Below are positions 1-9,700 of a DNA stretch of 64,000 bases, one piece after another (within the stretch, counting starts at the first letter, position 1; every line of letters starts with the position of its first letter). The notes below the pieces were generated by a model. The model searched no databases. It worked only from the letters and a program-made list of their open reading frames with translations, and was not told the DNA's origin. The position numbers and the translations under genes were made by a program. This stretch comes from Mycobacterium tilburgii (GTDB lineage: Bacteria; Actinomycetota; Actinomycetes; Mycobacteriales; Mycobacteriaceae). The DNA lies in assembly GCF_902168065.1 (NCBI RefSeq), contig NZ_LR655700.1:1-64000 (forward strand), read 5' to 3'.

Positions 1-136
1 CCTGGCAAGCCACCGAACCGGCGCCGCCCCAAAAGTCGCCGGCGGCCAGCACATCGCGAACGATGGACTGGTGCTCGGCCTCCAACGAAGCGGCCTGCGC
101 GCGGATCAGCGCGCCGTGCGCGTCGACGTCGCCCAC
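1..136 (-). pseudogene. ESX (WXG100) protein of the EsxN/Mtb9.9 type, N-terminally truncated, runs off the left edge
   Basis: Read on the minus strand this frame gives GDVDAHGALIRAQAASLEAE followed by HQSIVRDVLAAGDFWGGAGS. That is the hallmark of the EsxN/EsxI (QILSS, Mtb9.9) family of secreted WXG100 proteins, with the W-x-G turn visible as FWGGAG. The family normally begins with about six residues (MTINYQF type) before GDVDAHG. Here those are missing: a TGA lies in frame about 18 bases upstream and the first usable codon is GTG at 136. The tail of a PPE gene reads straight into it in another frame. PPE followed by esx is the usual ESX cassette order. Secretion by ESX-5 is known for the family; loss of function here is inferred from the missing start. 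Confidence 0.75.
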
Positions 137-1280
137 ATCTTGCGAGCCTCATCCGATTTGGGCATGACGATCGGTTTGAAGCCGTACCGTGGTCCGGACC
201 CGTAGGCCCCCGGCGCCCTTGGCGCCGGCCAGCATGCCGGGCATACCGGGCGCACCGACGGCCGTTTCCTCGGCGGGGACGTTCCAGCCCGAGCCCTGCA
301 GCGGCGAGGTGGCCGCGACGAGCTCGGCCTGGGCCGCCGGGGCGACCCGAGGACCAGGTGCCCGGCGCCGACAGCTTACCGACCGTGCTGGCCTGTTCCA
401 GGCTGCCCGCTGCTCCCGCGCCTAGGGGCATGCCGCCCAGCGGTGCGACCGACCGCACCACGGTGCCCTCGACGATGCCGGCGGCGCGGCTTCGGAGGCG
501 ACGTCGCTGACCGCGGCCGCCGGCACCGCGGCGCCGGCCAGCGTGTGGCCCAGTGACACCGCGGTGGGGATGGCCGTGACGAACCATGCCGCGGTGTTCA
601 TTCCGCCGTTGATGGCGTTCAGGACGGACGGCGTGCCGAGCGGGCCGTCGATCGAGGCCAAGATGTTCGGGTTCGACGGCGGCGAGGAGCCCAGCACATC
701 GGCGAGCGTCGAGCTGAACGAATCAGCCGCACTGAACGGCTCGGCCAGCGCCTGCACGCCCGGGTCTGTGGTCGTGGTGAGCGGCGGCGCCGGCTGCAGA
801 CCCGCGGCGATCGCCTCCGAAGCCGCTTGGTATGTGCTCATGGCGGTGGCGTCCTGGACCCACATCTCGTAGTACTCGATGTCCAACGCTTGGATAACGG
901 AAGACTGAACGGAATCGTTCCGAGTGCGGCTGCCCACTCGACACGGTTCTGGTAAACCACTGCGGGATTCACCACTGCGGCGTGCGCGGCCTCGAATGCG
1001 GCGACCGATGCCGACGCCGCGGCGCTCGCCTGTTCGAGTGCGGCCGCCGTCTCGGTCAGGTTTAGGACACGATCGGCTGGGCCGCGGCTGCCGCGGCGGC
1101 CGACCCGCCACCCGTCCACTGCTCGGTGGTCAGCGCCGAGATGATTGACTCCCACGAGGTCGCTGTGGTGCTCACCTTGGCGTAAGCGTCCGCGGCGGCT
1201 ATTAGGGGTGCCGACCCGGGGCCGGTGTACACCAGCGTTGAGGTGATCTCCGGAGGTAGTGCTGCGAACTCAAAAACCAT
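106..1280 (-). pseudogene. PPE family protein (SVP-like subfamily), frameshifted
   Basis: The minus-strand start at 1280 gives MVFEFAALPPEITSTLVYTG, a canonical PPE N-terminus with the PP-E motif at residues 9-11. The PPE domain continues in three different frames: to about 1070, then LTETAAALEQASAAASASVA (to about 900), then ALDIEYYEMWVQDATAMSTY (to about 490). The C-terminal motif VGKLSAPGTW lies near 370, and the end RYGFKPIVMP near 165. At least three frameshifts separate these pieces, so no full protein can be made. The last frame stays open to a TGA at 106-108 and overlaps the ESX remnant; the original stop is not identifiable. PPE proteins pair with PE proteins and are exported by ESX systems. 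No PE gene is visible here. Confidence 0.85.
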
Positions 1281-1341
1281 TTCTTTCCCCTCCTTGTTCG
1301 AATTTGGCTGTGCTGTGGATGGTCGCGATCGCCGGCTGTGC

Positions 1342-2013
1342 CTAGACGGCGGTGACCTTCGGCATGACGATCGGCTTGACGCCGTAGCGGGGTGCCCTGC
1401 AGCCGCTGGAGGCGCATCCGGTGCCCGCGGTCATGCCGGGCATGATGCCTGGGCACGACGGAACCGGTGTGCGGTTGGGGCGCCGCGTAGCCCACGGTCT
1501 GCAGCGGCGTGGTGCTGGTGCCGGCCACCGGGGTGACCTGGCCACCCGCCCAAGTCGGCGGGGCCGACAAGCTGCCGACCAGCGTGCCCTGGCCCATCGC
1601 GGCCACCGGCGCCGCCCATTCCGGCCATGCCCTTGACGCCGGCCTCCATGGGCGTTGTTTCGCTGGCAAGCGCCGCTGCGGCACCCGCATCGCCGATGGT
1701 GTCGCTGCCGGCGGGAAGCAGACCACCACCGGCCATACCGAACAGGGCGGAAGCGGCCGAAGTCCAGTTGCCACCACCGATGTTGAGGATGTTGGCGCCG
1801 TTATTCGACGGACCGAAGATGCCGCCGAGCATGGCCGGGTTGGTGTTGTTGCCGGTGCCGAGGAGCCCATTGCAGGATGTCGACAATCGTGGTGCGTCGA
1901 GGGCGGCCGGAGCGACAACCGTCGTCGCCGCCGCGGCGCCGGCGTTTTGCGCCGCCAAGTTGGCGTTGATCGCCTCCAGCTGACCCTGCGCAGCTAGCAA
2001 CTCTATAAGTCAT
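1342..2013 (-). pseudogene. PPE family protein, C-terminal part only
   Basis: Minus-strand reading shows the variable middle of a PPE protein (ALDAPRLSTSCNGLLGTGNN and GGIFGPSNNGANILNIGGGN), then VGSLSAPPTWAGG in a second frame and RYGVKPIVMPKVTAV at the end in a third. These are the SVP-type motif and the conserved PPE C-terminus. The roughly 180-residue N-terminal PPE domain is absent: the sequence upstream of about 2010 has no PPE similarity and no PP-E start. Two frameshifts break the rest. It lies directly upstream of, and in the same direction as, the other PPE pseudogene, so the pair looks like a tandem duplication. An export role is inferred only from the family. Confidence 0.8.
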
Positions 2014-2213
2014 AAGTCACCGTCACCGTTGTCAGATAATGACATCCATTGCTCCCCTTGTGTTCGGAAACATGTCGGCCCAAGCGGTTTGGGTCGACCC
2101 TTGGGGTTGGCGTACGGGCCCCTGTACGTTTGCGTAAGGCTAATCTCCCCACTGACCAACTTCCCGACCGAAAGCGCCAGGGTGACAGCCCCACGCGCTA
2201 GATTCGCCGCCGG

Positions 2214-2287
2214 GCCCCCATAGCCCAATTGGCAGAGGCAGCGGACTTAAAATCCGCCTAGTGTCGGTTCGAGTCCGACTGGGGGCA
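2214..2287 (+). tRNA. tRNA, anticodon UAA (Leu by code) with a short variable loop
   Basis: A full cloverleaf folds. The acceptor stem is 2214-2220 with 2280-2286 (GCCCCCA/TGGGGGC). The D stem is 2223-2225 with 2237-2239. The anticodon stem is 2241-2245 with 2253-2257 and holds the loop CTTAAAA. The T arm is GTCGG-TTCGAGT-CCGAC at 2263-2279, and the discriminator is A2287. The anticodon is UAA, which reads UUA leucine codons. The length is 74 and the variable region is only five bases (CTAGT). Bacterial tRNA-Leu is usually class II with a long variable arm, so the isotype call rests on the anticodon alone. CCA is not encoded. Confidence 0.9.
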
Positions 2288-2380
2288 CGCCCGAGAAAGT
2301 GCTCACCGACGGTCGTTTGTCGGTGTGATCAATCGGTAATGAGCGATTCGGCGGCAGTGGCAAACCGGCCCGCCGGCGGC

Positions 2381-2960
<580 letters not shown>

Positions 2961-3834
2961 TTGTGCAGATTTGCGTTTTTCGGGTGCTGAAATGCGGCCA
3001 TCCTAGCCAATGGCGTCGCAACAAGCGCACACCGGTGTGACCGGCAATGGCCCCGCGCAACACGGACGGCACCGGGCTGGGGGTGTTCGACGCGGACGGC
3101 CGACCGCAGCTGTACAAGGAACTGATAGCCGCCTGGCAGGACGGCGACTTCGCGACCGAGGCGCACCGCACCACCGGCACGACCTTCGTCGCCCATGTGC
3201 GGTATGTGACGACCGGCGCGCTCGACATCCGCAACACCCACCCGTTTCTGCAGGACGGCCGGATCTTCGCGCACAACGGCGTGCTAGAGGGGCTCGACGG
3301 CATCGACGAGCGGTTACGCGAAATCGGCACGTATGACTTGGTTTTGGGGCAGACGGACTCCGAGCGGGTGTTAGCGTTGATCACCGGCTCCGTGCCGCGG
3401 GTGGTGACTTCTTGGCGGGCCGCACTGAGGCGATGACCTGGCTGGCGGCCAACGTGCCGATCTATGCGGTCAACGTGTTGCTGAGCACCGCCACCGACAT
3501 GTGGGCGCTGCGCCATCCCGCCACCCATCAGCTCTGCCTGCTGGACCGGCGCACCGACGGGACTGACACGCAATTCGACTTGCGGACCAAGCGAATACAC
3601 GCACAGTCCGATGCGCTGTGCGCCCGCCCGTCGGTGGTGTTGGCCACCGAACCCATGAACGACGACCCGCGCTGGCGGTTGCTGCACCCCGGCGAGCTGG
3701 TGCACATCGACGGCGACCTGCAGATCAACCGGACCATGATCCTGCCGGACCCGCCGCGGCATCTGCTGCGCCGGGATCTCAGCGTGCCCGTCGAAGACGC
3801 GCAGCACGTGCCGCCGAACACCCGGAAGCTGTGA
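2961..3834 (+). pseudogene. class II glutamine amidotransferase-like protein (Rv1061 type), broken
   Basis: A short start TTG-TGC-AGA at 2961 gives (M)CRFAFFG, the expected N-terminal Cys nucleophile region of a class II amidotransferase, but a TGA follows within ten codons. The body resumes in another frame as NTDGTGLGVFDADGRPQLYK (3062 on) with THPFLQDGRIFAHNGVLEGL, typical of YafJ-like GATase domains. It then shifts frame near 3415 to finish with RPSVVLATEPMNDDPRWRLL and end at 3834. At least two frameshifts plus the early stop make it a pseudogene. Position and neighbours match H37Rv Rv1061 followed by the patatin pair. The physiological substrate of this family is not known. Confidence 0.75.
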
Positions 3835-3835
3835 C

Positions 3836-4708
3836 GTGACGAGGAGACGTGCGCTGGTGCTGGCGGGTGGTGGGATAGACGGAATCGCTTGGGAGAAAGT
3901 AATTTGGGGGTAATTGCGGACGAGTCACCCGCAGCGGCGGGGTTGCTGTGCGACGCCGACGTGCTCATCGGGACTTCGGCGGGTTCGGTGGTAGCCGCTC
4001 AGCTCGGCGGCGGCAGCACGGTGGCGGCGCTGTTCGATCGGCAGGTCGCCGAGACCTCGTCCGAAATCGATTCCGGCGTCGACGTCGAAACCATCACCGA
4101 ACTGTTTCTGACCGCGCTGGCCGAACCGTACGATTAGACGATTAGGCGCAATCTCGGAAGCGCCAGCAGATGCAGCGCATCGGTGCCGTCGCGCTGGACG
4201 TCAAGACCGTTCCCGAGGCGGTTCGCCGACGGGTGATCGAGGACCGCTTGCCGTCGCACGACTGGCCGCAGCGCGCGTTACGCATCACCGCAATCATCAC
4301 GGCGACCGGAGAATTTGGTGGTTTTCGACGCTGCATCCGGGGTATCGCTCGTCGACGCGGTGGCGGCCAGTTGCGCGGTGCCGGGGCCGCCGGTGACGAT
4401 CGCCCGGGCGGCGATATATGGACGGCGGGGTGACCAGCTCGATCAACCTGAATGTCGCACGGGACTGCGACGCGGCCGTGGTGCTGGTGCCCTCGGCCGC
4501 CGACGCGCCGTCGCCGTTTGGGGCTGGGCCCGCCGCCGAGATCGCGGCGTTCGACCGCCCGGTATTCGTCGTGTTCGCCAACGCCGGTTCGCTGACGGCG
4601 TTCGGGTCCAACCCGTTGGACCCGTGCTGCCGGATCGGCTCGGCCGAAGCCGGACGCCAGCAGGGCCGCCGTTTGGCCCCGGCGGTGGCCCGATTCCTGG
4701 GTGTCTGA
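3836..4708 (+). pseudogene. patatin-like phospholipase (Rv1062 type), broken
   Basis: A GTG at 3836 overlaps the preceding gene's end by context and gives TRRRALVLAGGGIDGIAWE, the glycine-rich oxyanion loop of patatins. A TAA follows in frame. The next frame carries CDADVLIGTSAGSVVAAQLG with the G-x-S-x-G serine elbow. Further stops and shifts occur near 4135 and 4310. The Asp of the dyad is visible as MDGGV at 4419 and the frame then runs to TGA at 4706. Patatins are Ser-Asp lipid acyl hydrolases. At least three lesions destroy this one. It is convergent with, and abuts, the next patatin pseudogene. Confidence 0.75.
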
Positions 4709-5692
4709 TCAGCCCTCGACGGCGGTTGGCACCGGGTCCTCGGCGGTGGCGTTGAGTGCCGCCAGCGCCCGGTCGGCCAGCACATCGAGCGCAGTACTTC
4801 GATCAACAAATCCGGCGGATAGGCCGACAGCGTGTGCCGGGTGAGGGCGGATTGGGCGATGCAAAATACCCGATACACCACTTCGAAGCTACCCAGCTTC
4901 GGAACCTCGAGCGCCTCGCTGGCGGTGTCGTCTTGCCGGGCAGCCGACTCCTCGTCCGACCAGGAGTCCGCGCCGAACCGGCTCAGCACGGCCCGCGTGG
5001 TCGGCCGGTCCAACAGCAAACGCACGGCCGAGGTGTCCAGCAGCGCGGACGTGCTGCGCACCATGCGGTTGAGGAACTCGGTGGTGGCGCCGGGCTCCGG
5101 CACGCGCTTGCCGATGACCTAGCTGCCGCTGACGCCTACGGCGATCGTCAAGTCGGCGTGGACCCCGGCGAGCGGGGTCATCGGCAACGGATCCAGGATG
5201 CCGCCGTCGGCGAGCAGCCGGCCGCCGACCTGGTGCGGTGCGATCACCCCCGGAATCGCGATGGACGCCCGGATCGCCTCGTCGAGCGGGCCTTGCTGAA
5301 ACCACACCGACTTGCCGGCCATCGGTGGCCACCGCGGTGTTAGGGGATCGGCAGTTCCTCGATAGTGACCTCGCCGAGGATGAACCGCACCGCTTCCAGG
5401 ATTTTCTCGGCGCGCATCACCCCGGCCCGGTGATCGAGGGGTCGAGCAGCCGCAGGATGGTGCGCTGCGTCAACGACTTCGCCCAGTCGGCGAACTTGTC
5501 GAGCCGCCCGGCCACCTCCAGGCCCCCGATCATCGCCCCCATCGAGGAGCCGGTGATCCCGACGATCTCGAAGCCGCGGTCGCGCAGCGCCTCGATCACC
5601 CCGACGTGGGCGCAGCCCCGGGCGCCACCGCTACCGAGTGCCAGCGCGACCCTGGTCTGTGCGGAGCGACGCGCGACGGTTTCGCCGGACAC
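4709..5692 (-). pseudogene. patatin-like phospholipase (Rv1063c type), broken
   Basis: The start at 5692 gives RVALALGSGGARGCAHVGVI (oxyanion loop GGARG) and then GITGSSMGAMIGG, the G-x-S-x-G elbow. The frame is lost between 5417 and 5322 and resumes with IAPHQVGGRLLADGGILDPL, holding the catalytic DGG. An in-frame TAG at 5119-5121 interrupts VGVSGS-stop-VIGKRVPEPG without changing frame, a clean nonsense mutation. A last shift near 4790 is needed to reach the end DPVPTAVEG at 4709. It would have been a cytosolic or membrane-associated lipid hydrolase. The adjacent Rv1062-type gene is dead as well, so this lipase pair has been lost together. Confidence 0.8.
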
Positions 5693-5794
5693 CCTCCATT
5701 TTGCGGGGCGACAGGGCCCGCGCCTGGCCGGGGTGGCAGTTTTTCACTCGTGATCGCAATTTTTACCGGGGAGCGCAGCGACCGTCCGGAAGGC

Positions 5795-6252
5795 TAAATC
5801 GCACTCGTTGTTGGCGGCCGCGTGCACGGCGGTGATGACCGCCGCCTGCCGCGCCAGCGTCAGCTCCGCCCACGGCGTGTTCCAGGTGCCCGTGGTGCTG
5901 GTGTGGGCATGGTCTGCAGCATCGCCAGATAGGGCTCGAACAGGGATTCGCCGGGTCTGGGATGGGCCTCGATCCGCACCTTCGCGGCGTGACAGGCCTG
6001 GTAGTACTCCTCTTCGGTCGATTCGGCGGGGATGCTGACCCGGGTGGTGACGCCGGCGGGGGACAGACCGATCGCCCCGGGCGGCGCCGGAGCCGAACCG
6101 GTCGCCCGCCGACGTCCGCGTCGGCGATGACGTGGTCTTGCCGCCGGGAGCCTCGCCGTCCGAGTACCCCCGCGATCGCGGGTGACCGCAAAACCGGCCG
6201 CCACCACCACCAATGAGCCCCACCGCAGGGGGCGAACACCGCACCACCGCAC
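5795..6252 (-). pseudogene. lpqV: lipoprotein LpqV, broken
   Basis: The central frame reads IGLSPAGVTTRVSIPAESTE then EEYYQACHAAKVRIEAHPRP, which I recognise as LpqV. The C-terminal part (WNTPWAELTLARQAAVITAV, ANNECD) is in another frame after a shift near 5905. The N-terminus has been scrambled: the start region MRWCGVRPLRWGSLVVVAAG shows a hydrophobic stretch but no lipobox Cys in frame. LpqV is a secreted lipoprotein of unknown function. The order patatin, lpqV, rhodanese matches H37Rv. Confidence 0.7.
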
Positions 6253-6277
6253 GGCTCTTTATGCAACACTGGCTCCC

Positions 6278-6388
6278 GTGATCGAGCTCTTCGGAATTTG
6301 GGAGTGTTGTCGGCCCGAGGTCACCGACCGCAACCGGCTGCGTCGCCGGCGCACCGAACTGACCGGCCAACCGGAGGGGTCGCGATGA
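6278..6388 (+). pseudogene. possible C-terminal remnant of the Rv1065-type gene
   Basis: A short frame VIELFGIWECC then NRLRRRRTELTGQPEGSR ends at TGA 6386-6388, overlapping the ATGA start of the rhodanese-like gene, as expected for coupled genes. It sits where Rv1065 lies in H37Rv. The fragment is about 36 codons, and the call rests on position and coding character only. Confidence 0.3.
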
Positions 6389-6759
6389 GCCGTATCGACG
6401 TGGTGTTGAGGTCCGGCGGGCGTCGGTTGTGTCGATTGCCGGCGGTCGAGGTCCCCGACACGCTGCGGCGCGGTGCTCGTCGACATCCGCCCGCAAGCGC
6501 AGCGCGCCAGTGAGGGCCAGGTGCCGGGTGCCCTGGTCATCGAACGCAACGTCCTGGAATGGCGGTGCGACGCGACCAGCGACGCCCGGCTGCCGCAAGC
6601 CGTCGGCGACGACGTCGAATGGGTGATCCTGTGCTCGCAGGGCTACACCTCGAGCCTGGCCGCGGCCGCGTTGCTGGACATCAGCCTGTACCGCGCCACC
6701 GGCGGTTACCAGGCGCTGGCCGACGCCGGTGTGCTCACCGAGCGGGCCGAGCTCAGTCA
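6385..6759 (+). pseudogene. rhodanese-like protein (Rv1066 type), frameshifted
   Basis: ATG at 6385 gives SRIDVVLRSGGRRLCRLPAV. After a frame change near 6470 the sequence reads VLVDIRPQAQRASEGQVPGA and ends its core with EWVILCSQGYTSSLAAAALL. The Cys of LCSQGYTSS is the catalytic-loop Cys of a rhodanese domain. The later ATGGYQALADAG seems to have lost a few residues compared with the usual D-x-x-GGY. The frame then stays open well past the expected end, so the native stop is lost. Its 3' end overlaps the end of the Rv1069c-like remnant on the other strand. Single-domain rhodaneses transfer sulfane sulfur. Confidence 0.7.
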
Positions 6760-7478
6760 GTCGTTGGCATGGAGCAGCGGCCGCAGCCGCGCGGTCTTCT
6801 CCGGCGTCCAGCCCGGGGCGACAATACGGCGGCCCAGCCGTCGGCCACATCCACGGCCACGGCCATGTCCGCGGACACTTGCAGGAACGTCACCACCGGA
6901 ATCCACCGTGTCTACGGCAGCACGTCATAGCCCCGCCGTTCGCGCAGCCAGTCCGGCTTGGCGAACAGCAGGTCGGGCGTCCAGCACGCGATGGGGTCGG
7001 AGGCGTGTTGCAGGTACATCACACGCGGCGTGTCCCACGGTCTGTTGGGGCGATCCAAATTGCTTGGGCGAGCGGCAAATCGGACGTTGCGGCCGTCGTT
7101 GTAGATCGGCAGCCACTCCGATGACCCCGCGTCGCGGGTGGAGGTCAGGTCTTTCCAGATCGTGTTGTTGAATGTCGGTCCGCTGAACAACGCCCCGTCG
7201 GTGCGGGCCAGCACGTTGTTGAGGCTTATTGAACGGCGCCTCGCCATCTCCTTGATGTCAGCCCCGGCGGCGAATGCCTTGGCCGAGCCGGTGATGATGA
7301 TGGCCCCGATTCCGGGGTCTCGGTCGAATTCGGTGGATGCGGTGGTGACTTCGTTCATCACCTGGCTGTTAAGTGCATTGAGCGCTTGCGGCCGGTTCAG
7401 CGTGATGATGCCGACCCGCTGGTCACGCTCGACCAGGATGGTTTCGTAGCTGGTCTCGCTGGTTGTCACGCTCAGCAA
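6757..7478 (-). pseudogene. in-frame chimera: EchA8 N-terminus fused to the C-terminus of an Rv1069c-type protein
   Basis: The start at 7478 gives [20 protein letters not shown] to [12 protein letters not shown], the first third of enoyl-CoA hydratase EchA8 up to one half of the oxyanion hole. Then, without losing frame, the sequence becomes [20 protein letters not shown] and [20 protein letters not shown], which I recognise as the C-terminal domain of the Rv1069c-type membrane hydrolase. An in-frame TAG at 6912-6914 stops the chimera after 188 codons; the ancestral frame continues to GWTPEKTARLRPLLHAND, stop 6757. The missing piece (rest of echA8, start of the next gene) must be roughly 1.5-2 kb if the ancestor was like H37Rv. 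Neither parent activity can survive. Confidence 0.8.
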
Positions 7479-7487
7479 ACCGCCTTT

Positions 7488-8549
7488 CTAGAAACTCAAG
7501 TCGTCGTCGACGGGCGCGAAATACGCGTCGATGTCGGCCGCGGTGATCGCGGCAAGGTTCGGCGGCGACCATTTCGGATTGCGATCTTTGTCGATGATCT
7601 GGGCCCGGATTCCTTCTACCAGATCGTGTGAGAGTGCTGCGGCCGAGGACACCCGATAGTCCTGCACCAGAACGTCTTCCAGCGTTTCCAGTTTCGCGGC
7701 CCGGCGCACCGCTTGCAGCGTCACCGACACGGCGATGGGGGAGCGGGTGCCGATCAGGTCGGCGGCCTCGTGTGCCGGGTCGCCGCCGTTTTCGTGTAGC
7801 GCGGCGATGATGTCTTCGACGGTGTCGCCAGCAAAGAATTTGTCGATCCAATGCCGTTGCGCAGCAAGCTCACTGGGCGGCGGGTCGACAGCGTGGGCGG
7901 CCAGTGCGGCGTCGATGTCGTCGTCGATGATCGTTTGGGTGAACGCGCCGAGTTTCTCGTGCGGCACGAAGTGGTCGGCGAAACCCAGCGCGATCGCGTC
8001 GGCCCCGGAGAACGTCGCCCCGGTCAGGGCGGCGTACAGGCCCAGCGCGCCGGGCGCCCGGGACAGCAGGAAGCTCCCGCCGACGTCGGGGATGAGCCCG
8101 ATGCCGACCTCGGGCATCGCGATCTTCGAGGTGTCGGTCACCACCCGCACACTGGCGTGCGCGCTGACACCGACGCCGCCGCCCATCACGATCCCGTCCA
8201 TCAACGCCACATACGGCTTTGGGAACCGACCGACCTGAGCGTTGAGTAGATATTCGTCCCGCCAGAATTTGCGGGCCTCGACGCCGTCCGTGCGTGCGCT
8301 GTGGTAGATGGCGACCACGTCGCCGCCGGCGCACAGCCCGCGCTCGCCGGCCCCGGAGAGCACGACCGCGCGCACCGCGTCGTCGGCCTCCCACCGGGTG
8401 AGCACGGCGCGCAGCGTGTCGACCATCGCCTGGGTGAGGGAGTTGATCGCCTTGGGGCGGTTGAGCGTGATCAGGCCGATGCCGTTGTCGACTCGGGCCA
8501 AAACCTCTGAGGTGTCGTCGCCGGACCTCTCGGTCACGCCTGCTGTCAC
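7488..8549 (-). CDS. echA9: 3-hydroxyisobutyryl-CoA hydrolase / enoyl-CoA hydratase family (EchA9)
   Basis: An intact 353-codon gene of the crotonase superfamily. The N-terminal GLITLNRPKAINSL (25-38) and CAGGDVVAIYHSAR (73-86) form the CoA-binding and oxyanion region. MGGGVGVSAHA and MPEVGIGLIPDVGGSF follow, with Glu147 and Asp155 in the positions used by 3-hydroxyisobutyryl-CoA hydrolases. The length and the extra C-terminal helical domain also fit that enzyme of valine breakdown rather than a short enoyl-CoA hydratase. It starts at 8549, ten bases upstream of the decayed echA8 chimera, so it was the first gene of that pair. It is one of the few fatty-acid-type genes left alive in this region. 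Confidence 0.9.
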   Translation of the reverse strand: MTAGVTERSGDDTSEVLARVDNGIGLITLNRPKAINSLTQAMVDTLRAVLTRWEADDAVRAVVLSGAGERGLCAGGDVVAIYHSARTDGVEARKFWRDEYLLNAQVGRFPKPYVALMDGIVMGGGVGVSAHASVRVVTDTSKIAMPEVGIGLIPDVGGSFLLSRAPGALGLYAALTGATFSGADAIALGFADHFVPHEKLGAFTQTIIDDDIDAALAAHAVDPPPSELAAQRHWIDKFFAGDTVEDIIAALHENGGDPAHEAADLIGTRSPIAVSVTLQAVRRAAKLETLEDVLVQDYRVSSAAALSHDLVEGIRAQIIDKDRNPKWSPPNLAAITAADIDAYFAPVDDDLSF

Positions 8550-8802
8550 AGCCTAGCCTCCCTTTGCCGGATTTTCCGCCCGCCGGGCCGCTCGCCGCTG
8601 TGCAGGTCTTTCCCAGCAATCTAGAGCGTGACCAGGGGAGCGACGCCCGCTGGTAAGGATTTATGTATTGAGCGGGCGACATCGGCCGGACCCGGAGATA
8701 CGCTGAAGAACACCAGTTCCGCTGGGAACTCTGGAAATCAGCTGATCGTTGAGTGAGTGTTCGCACAGCTCGAAGTCACAGTCTTTAGGAGAGGATCCGA
8801 CG

Positions 8803-9684
8803 GTGTGGGAGACCAGCAACCCGGTATTTCGTTCGCTGCCCAGGCAGAGCGGCGGATATGCGCAGTTCGGCACTGGTGCGGCTCCGCTGCAGCAGGGCTA
8901 CTACCAGTCCAGCCCTTACCAGGCTCCATACCAGCCTTACCAGGCTCCATACCAGGAGGCCAAGGCCTCCCGTCCGCTGACCATCGACGACGTTGTCACC
9001 AAGACCGGCATCACGCTTGCCGTGTTGATGACCTCCGCGGTGGTCTCGTTCTTTCTGGCGGCCAACAACCGTGCGCTGGCCGCGCCGCTGACCTTCATCG
9101 GCGCGATCGGCGGCCTGGTGTTGATGCTGATCGCCACGTTCGGCCGCAAGCAGGACAACCCGGGCATTGTGCTGAGCTACGCCGTCCTTGAAGGCCTGGC
9201 GCTCGGTGCCATTTCCTTGCTGCTCACGTTCCAGGTTTCGGTCGGCAGCGGTCGTTCGGTCAACGCCGGCGCGATGATCGGCGAGGCCATCCTCGGCACG
9301 CTAGGTGTGTTCTTCGGCATGCTCGTGGTTTACAAGACCGGCGCCATGCGGGTGACCCCGAAGTTCACCCGCATGGTGGTCGCCGCCCTATTCGGCGCGG
9401 TGTTCCTGATGCTCGGAAACTTCGTGCTGGCAATGTTCGGTGTTGGCGGCGGCGAGGGCCTGGGCCTGCGTAGCGGCGGCACCGTGGCGATCATCTTCTC
9501 GCTGGTCATGATCGGTATCGCGGCGTTCAGCTTCCTGATCGATTTCGACGCGGCCGACCAGATGATCCGGGCGGGCGCGCCGGAGAAGGCGGCTTGGGGC
9601 ATCGCGTTGGGCCTGACCGTGACCTTGGTATGGCTGTACCTCGAGATCCTGCGTCTGCTCAGCTATTTCCAGGGCGAGCGCTAA
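8803..9684 (+). CDS. Bax inhibitor-1 (YccA/BI-1) family membrane protein, Rv1072 type
   Basis: The GTG at 8803 is preceded by AGGAGAGG and gives MWETSNPVFRSLPRQSGGYA, which matches the usual Rv1072 start. An in-frame start further upstream is not needed. The protein has 293 residues: a cytosolic Tyr/Pro/Gln-rich head (about 25-60, with a repeated PYQAPYQ), then seven hydrophobic segments from about residue 70 to the end (ITLAVLMTSAVVSFF, LTFIGAIGGLVLMLI, and so on). The C-terminal FLIDFDAADQMI contains the acidic pair typical of BI-1 pH-sensing channels. Family members are thought to leak calcium or protons. Intact and followed by a strong terminator. Confidence 0.9.
   Translation: MWETSNPVFRSLPRQSGGYAQFGTGAAPLQQGYYQSSPYQAPYQPYQAPYQEAKASRPLTIDDVVTKTGITLAVLMTSAVVSFFLAANNRALAAPLTFIGAIGGLVLMLIATFGRKQDNPGIVLSYAVLEGLALGAISLLLTFQVSVGSGRSVNAGAMIGEAILGTLGVFFGMLVVYKTGAMRVTPKFTRMVVAALFGAVFLMLGNFVLAMFGVGGGEGLGLRSGGTVAIIFSLVMIGIAAFSFLIDFDAADQMIRAGAPEKAAWGIALGLTVTLVWLYLEILRLLSYFQGER
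8914..8955 (+). repeat. perfect 21-base tandem duplication inside the Rv1072-type gene
   Basis: The 21-mer beginning CCTTACCAGGCTCCATACCA occurs twice, at 8914-8934 and 8935-8955, without a mismatch. It encodes PYQAPYQ twice in the cytosolic head of the BI-1 protein. The unit is a multiple of three, so the frame is kept. Perfect identity suggests recent replication slippage. Confidence 0.9.
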
Positions 9685-9700
9685 CCCGCGGGACACCAAA

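Noticed and set aside
5119-5121. Recoding (stop read-through or programmed frameshift) to rescue interrupted genes
   Set aside because: The interrupted genes carry several independent lesions each, and no slippery heptamer with a downstream structure or Sec/Pyl signal is seen.
8914-8955. Repeat-based mobile element in the BI-1 gene
   Set aside because: Only two in-frame 21-base copies coding for the same heptapeptide; replication slippage explains it.
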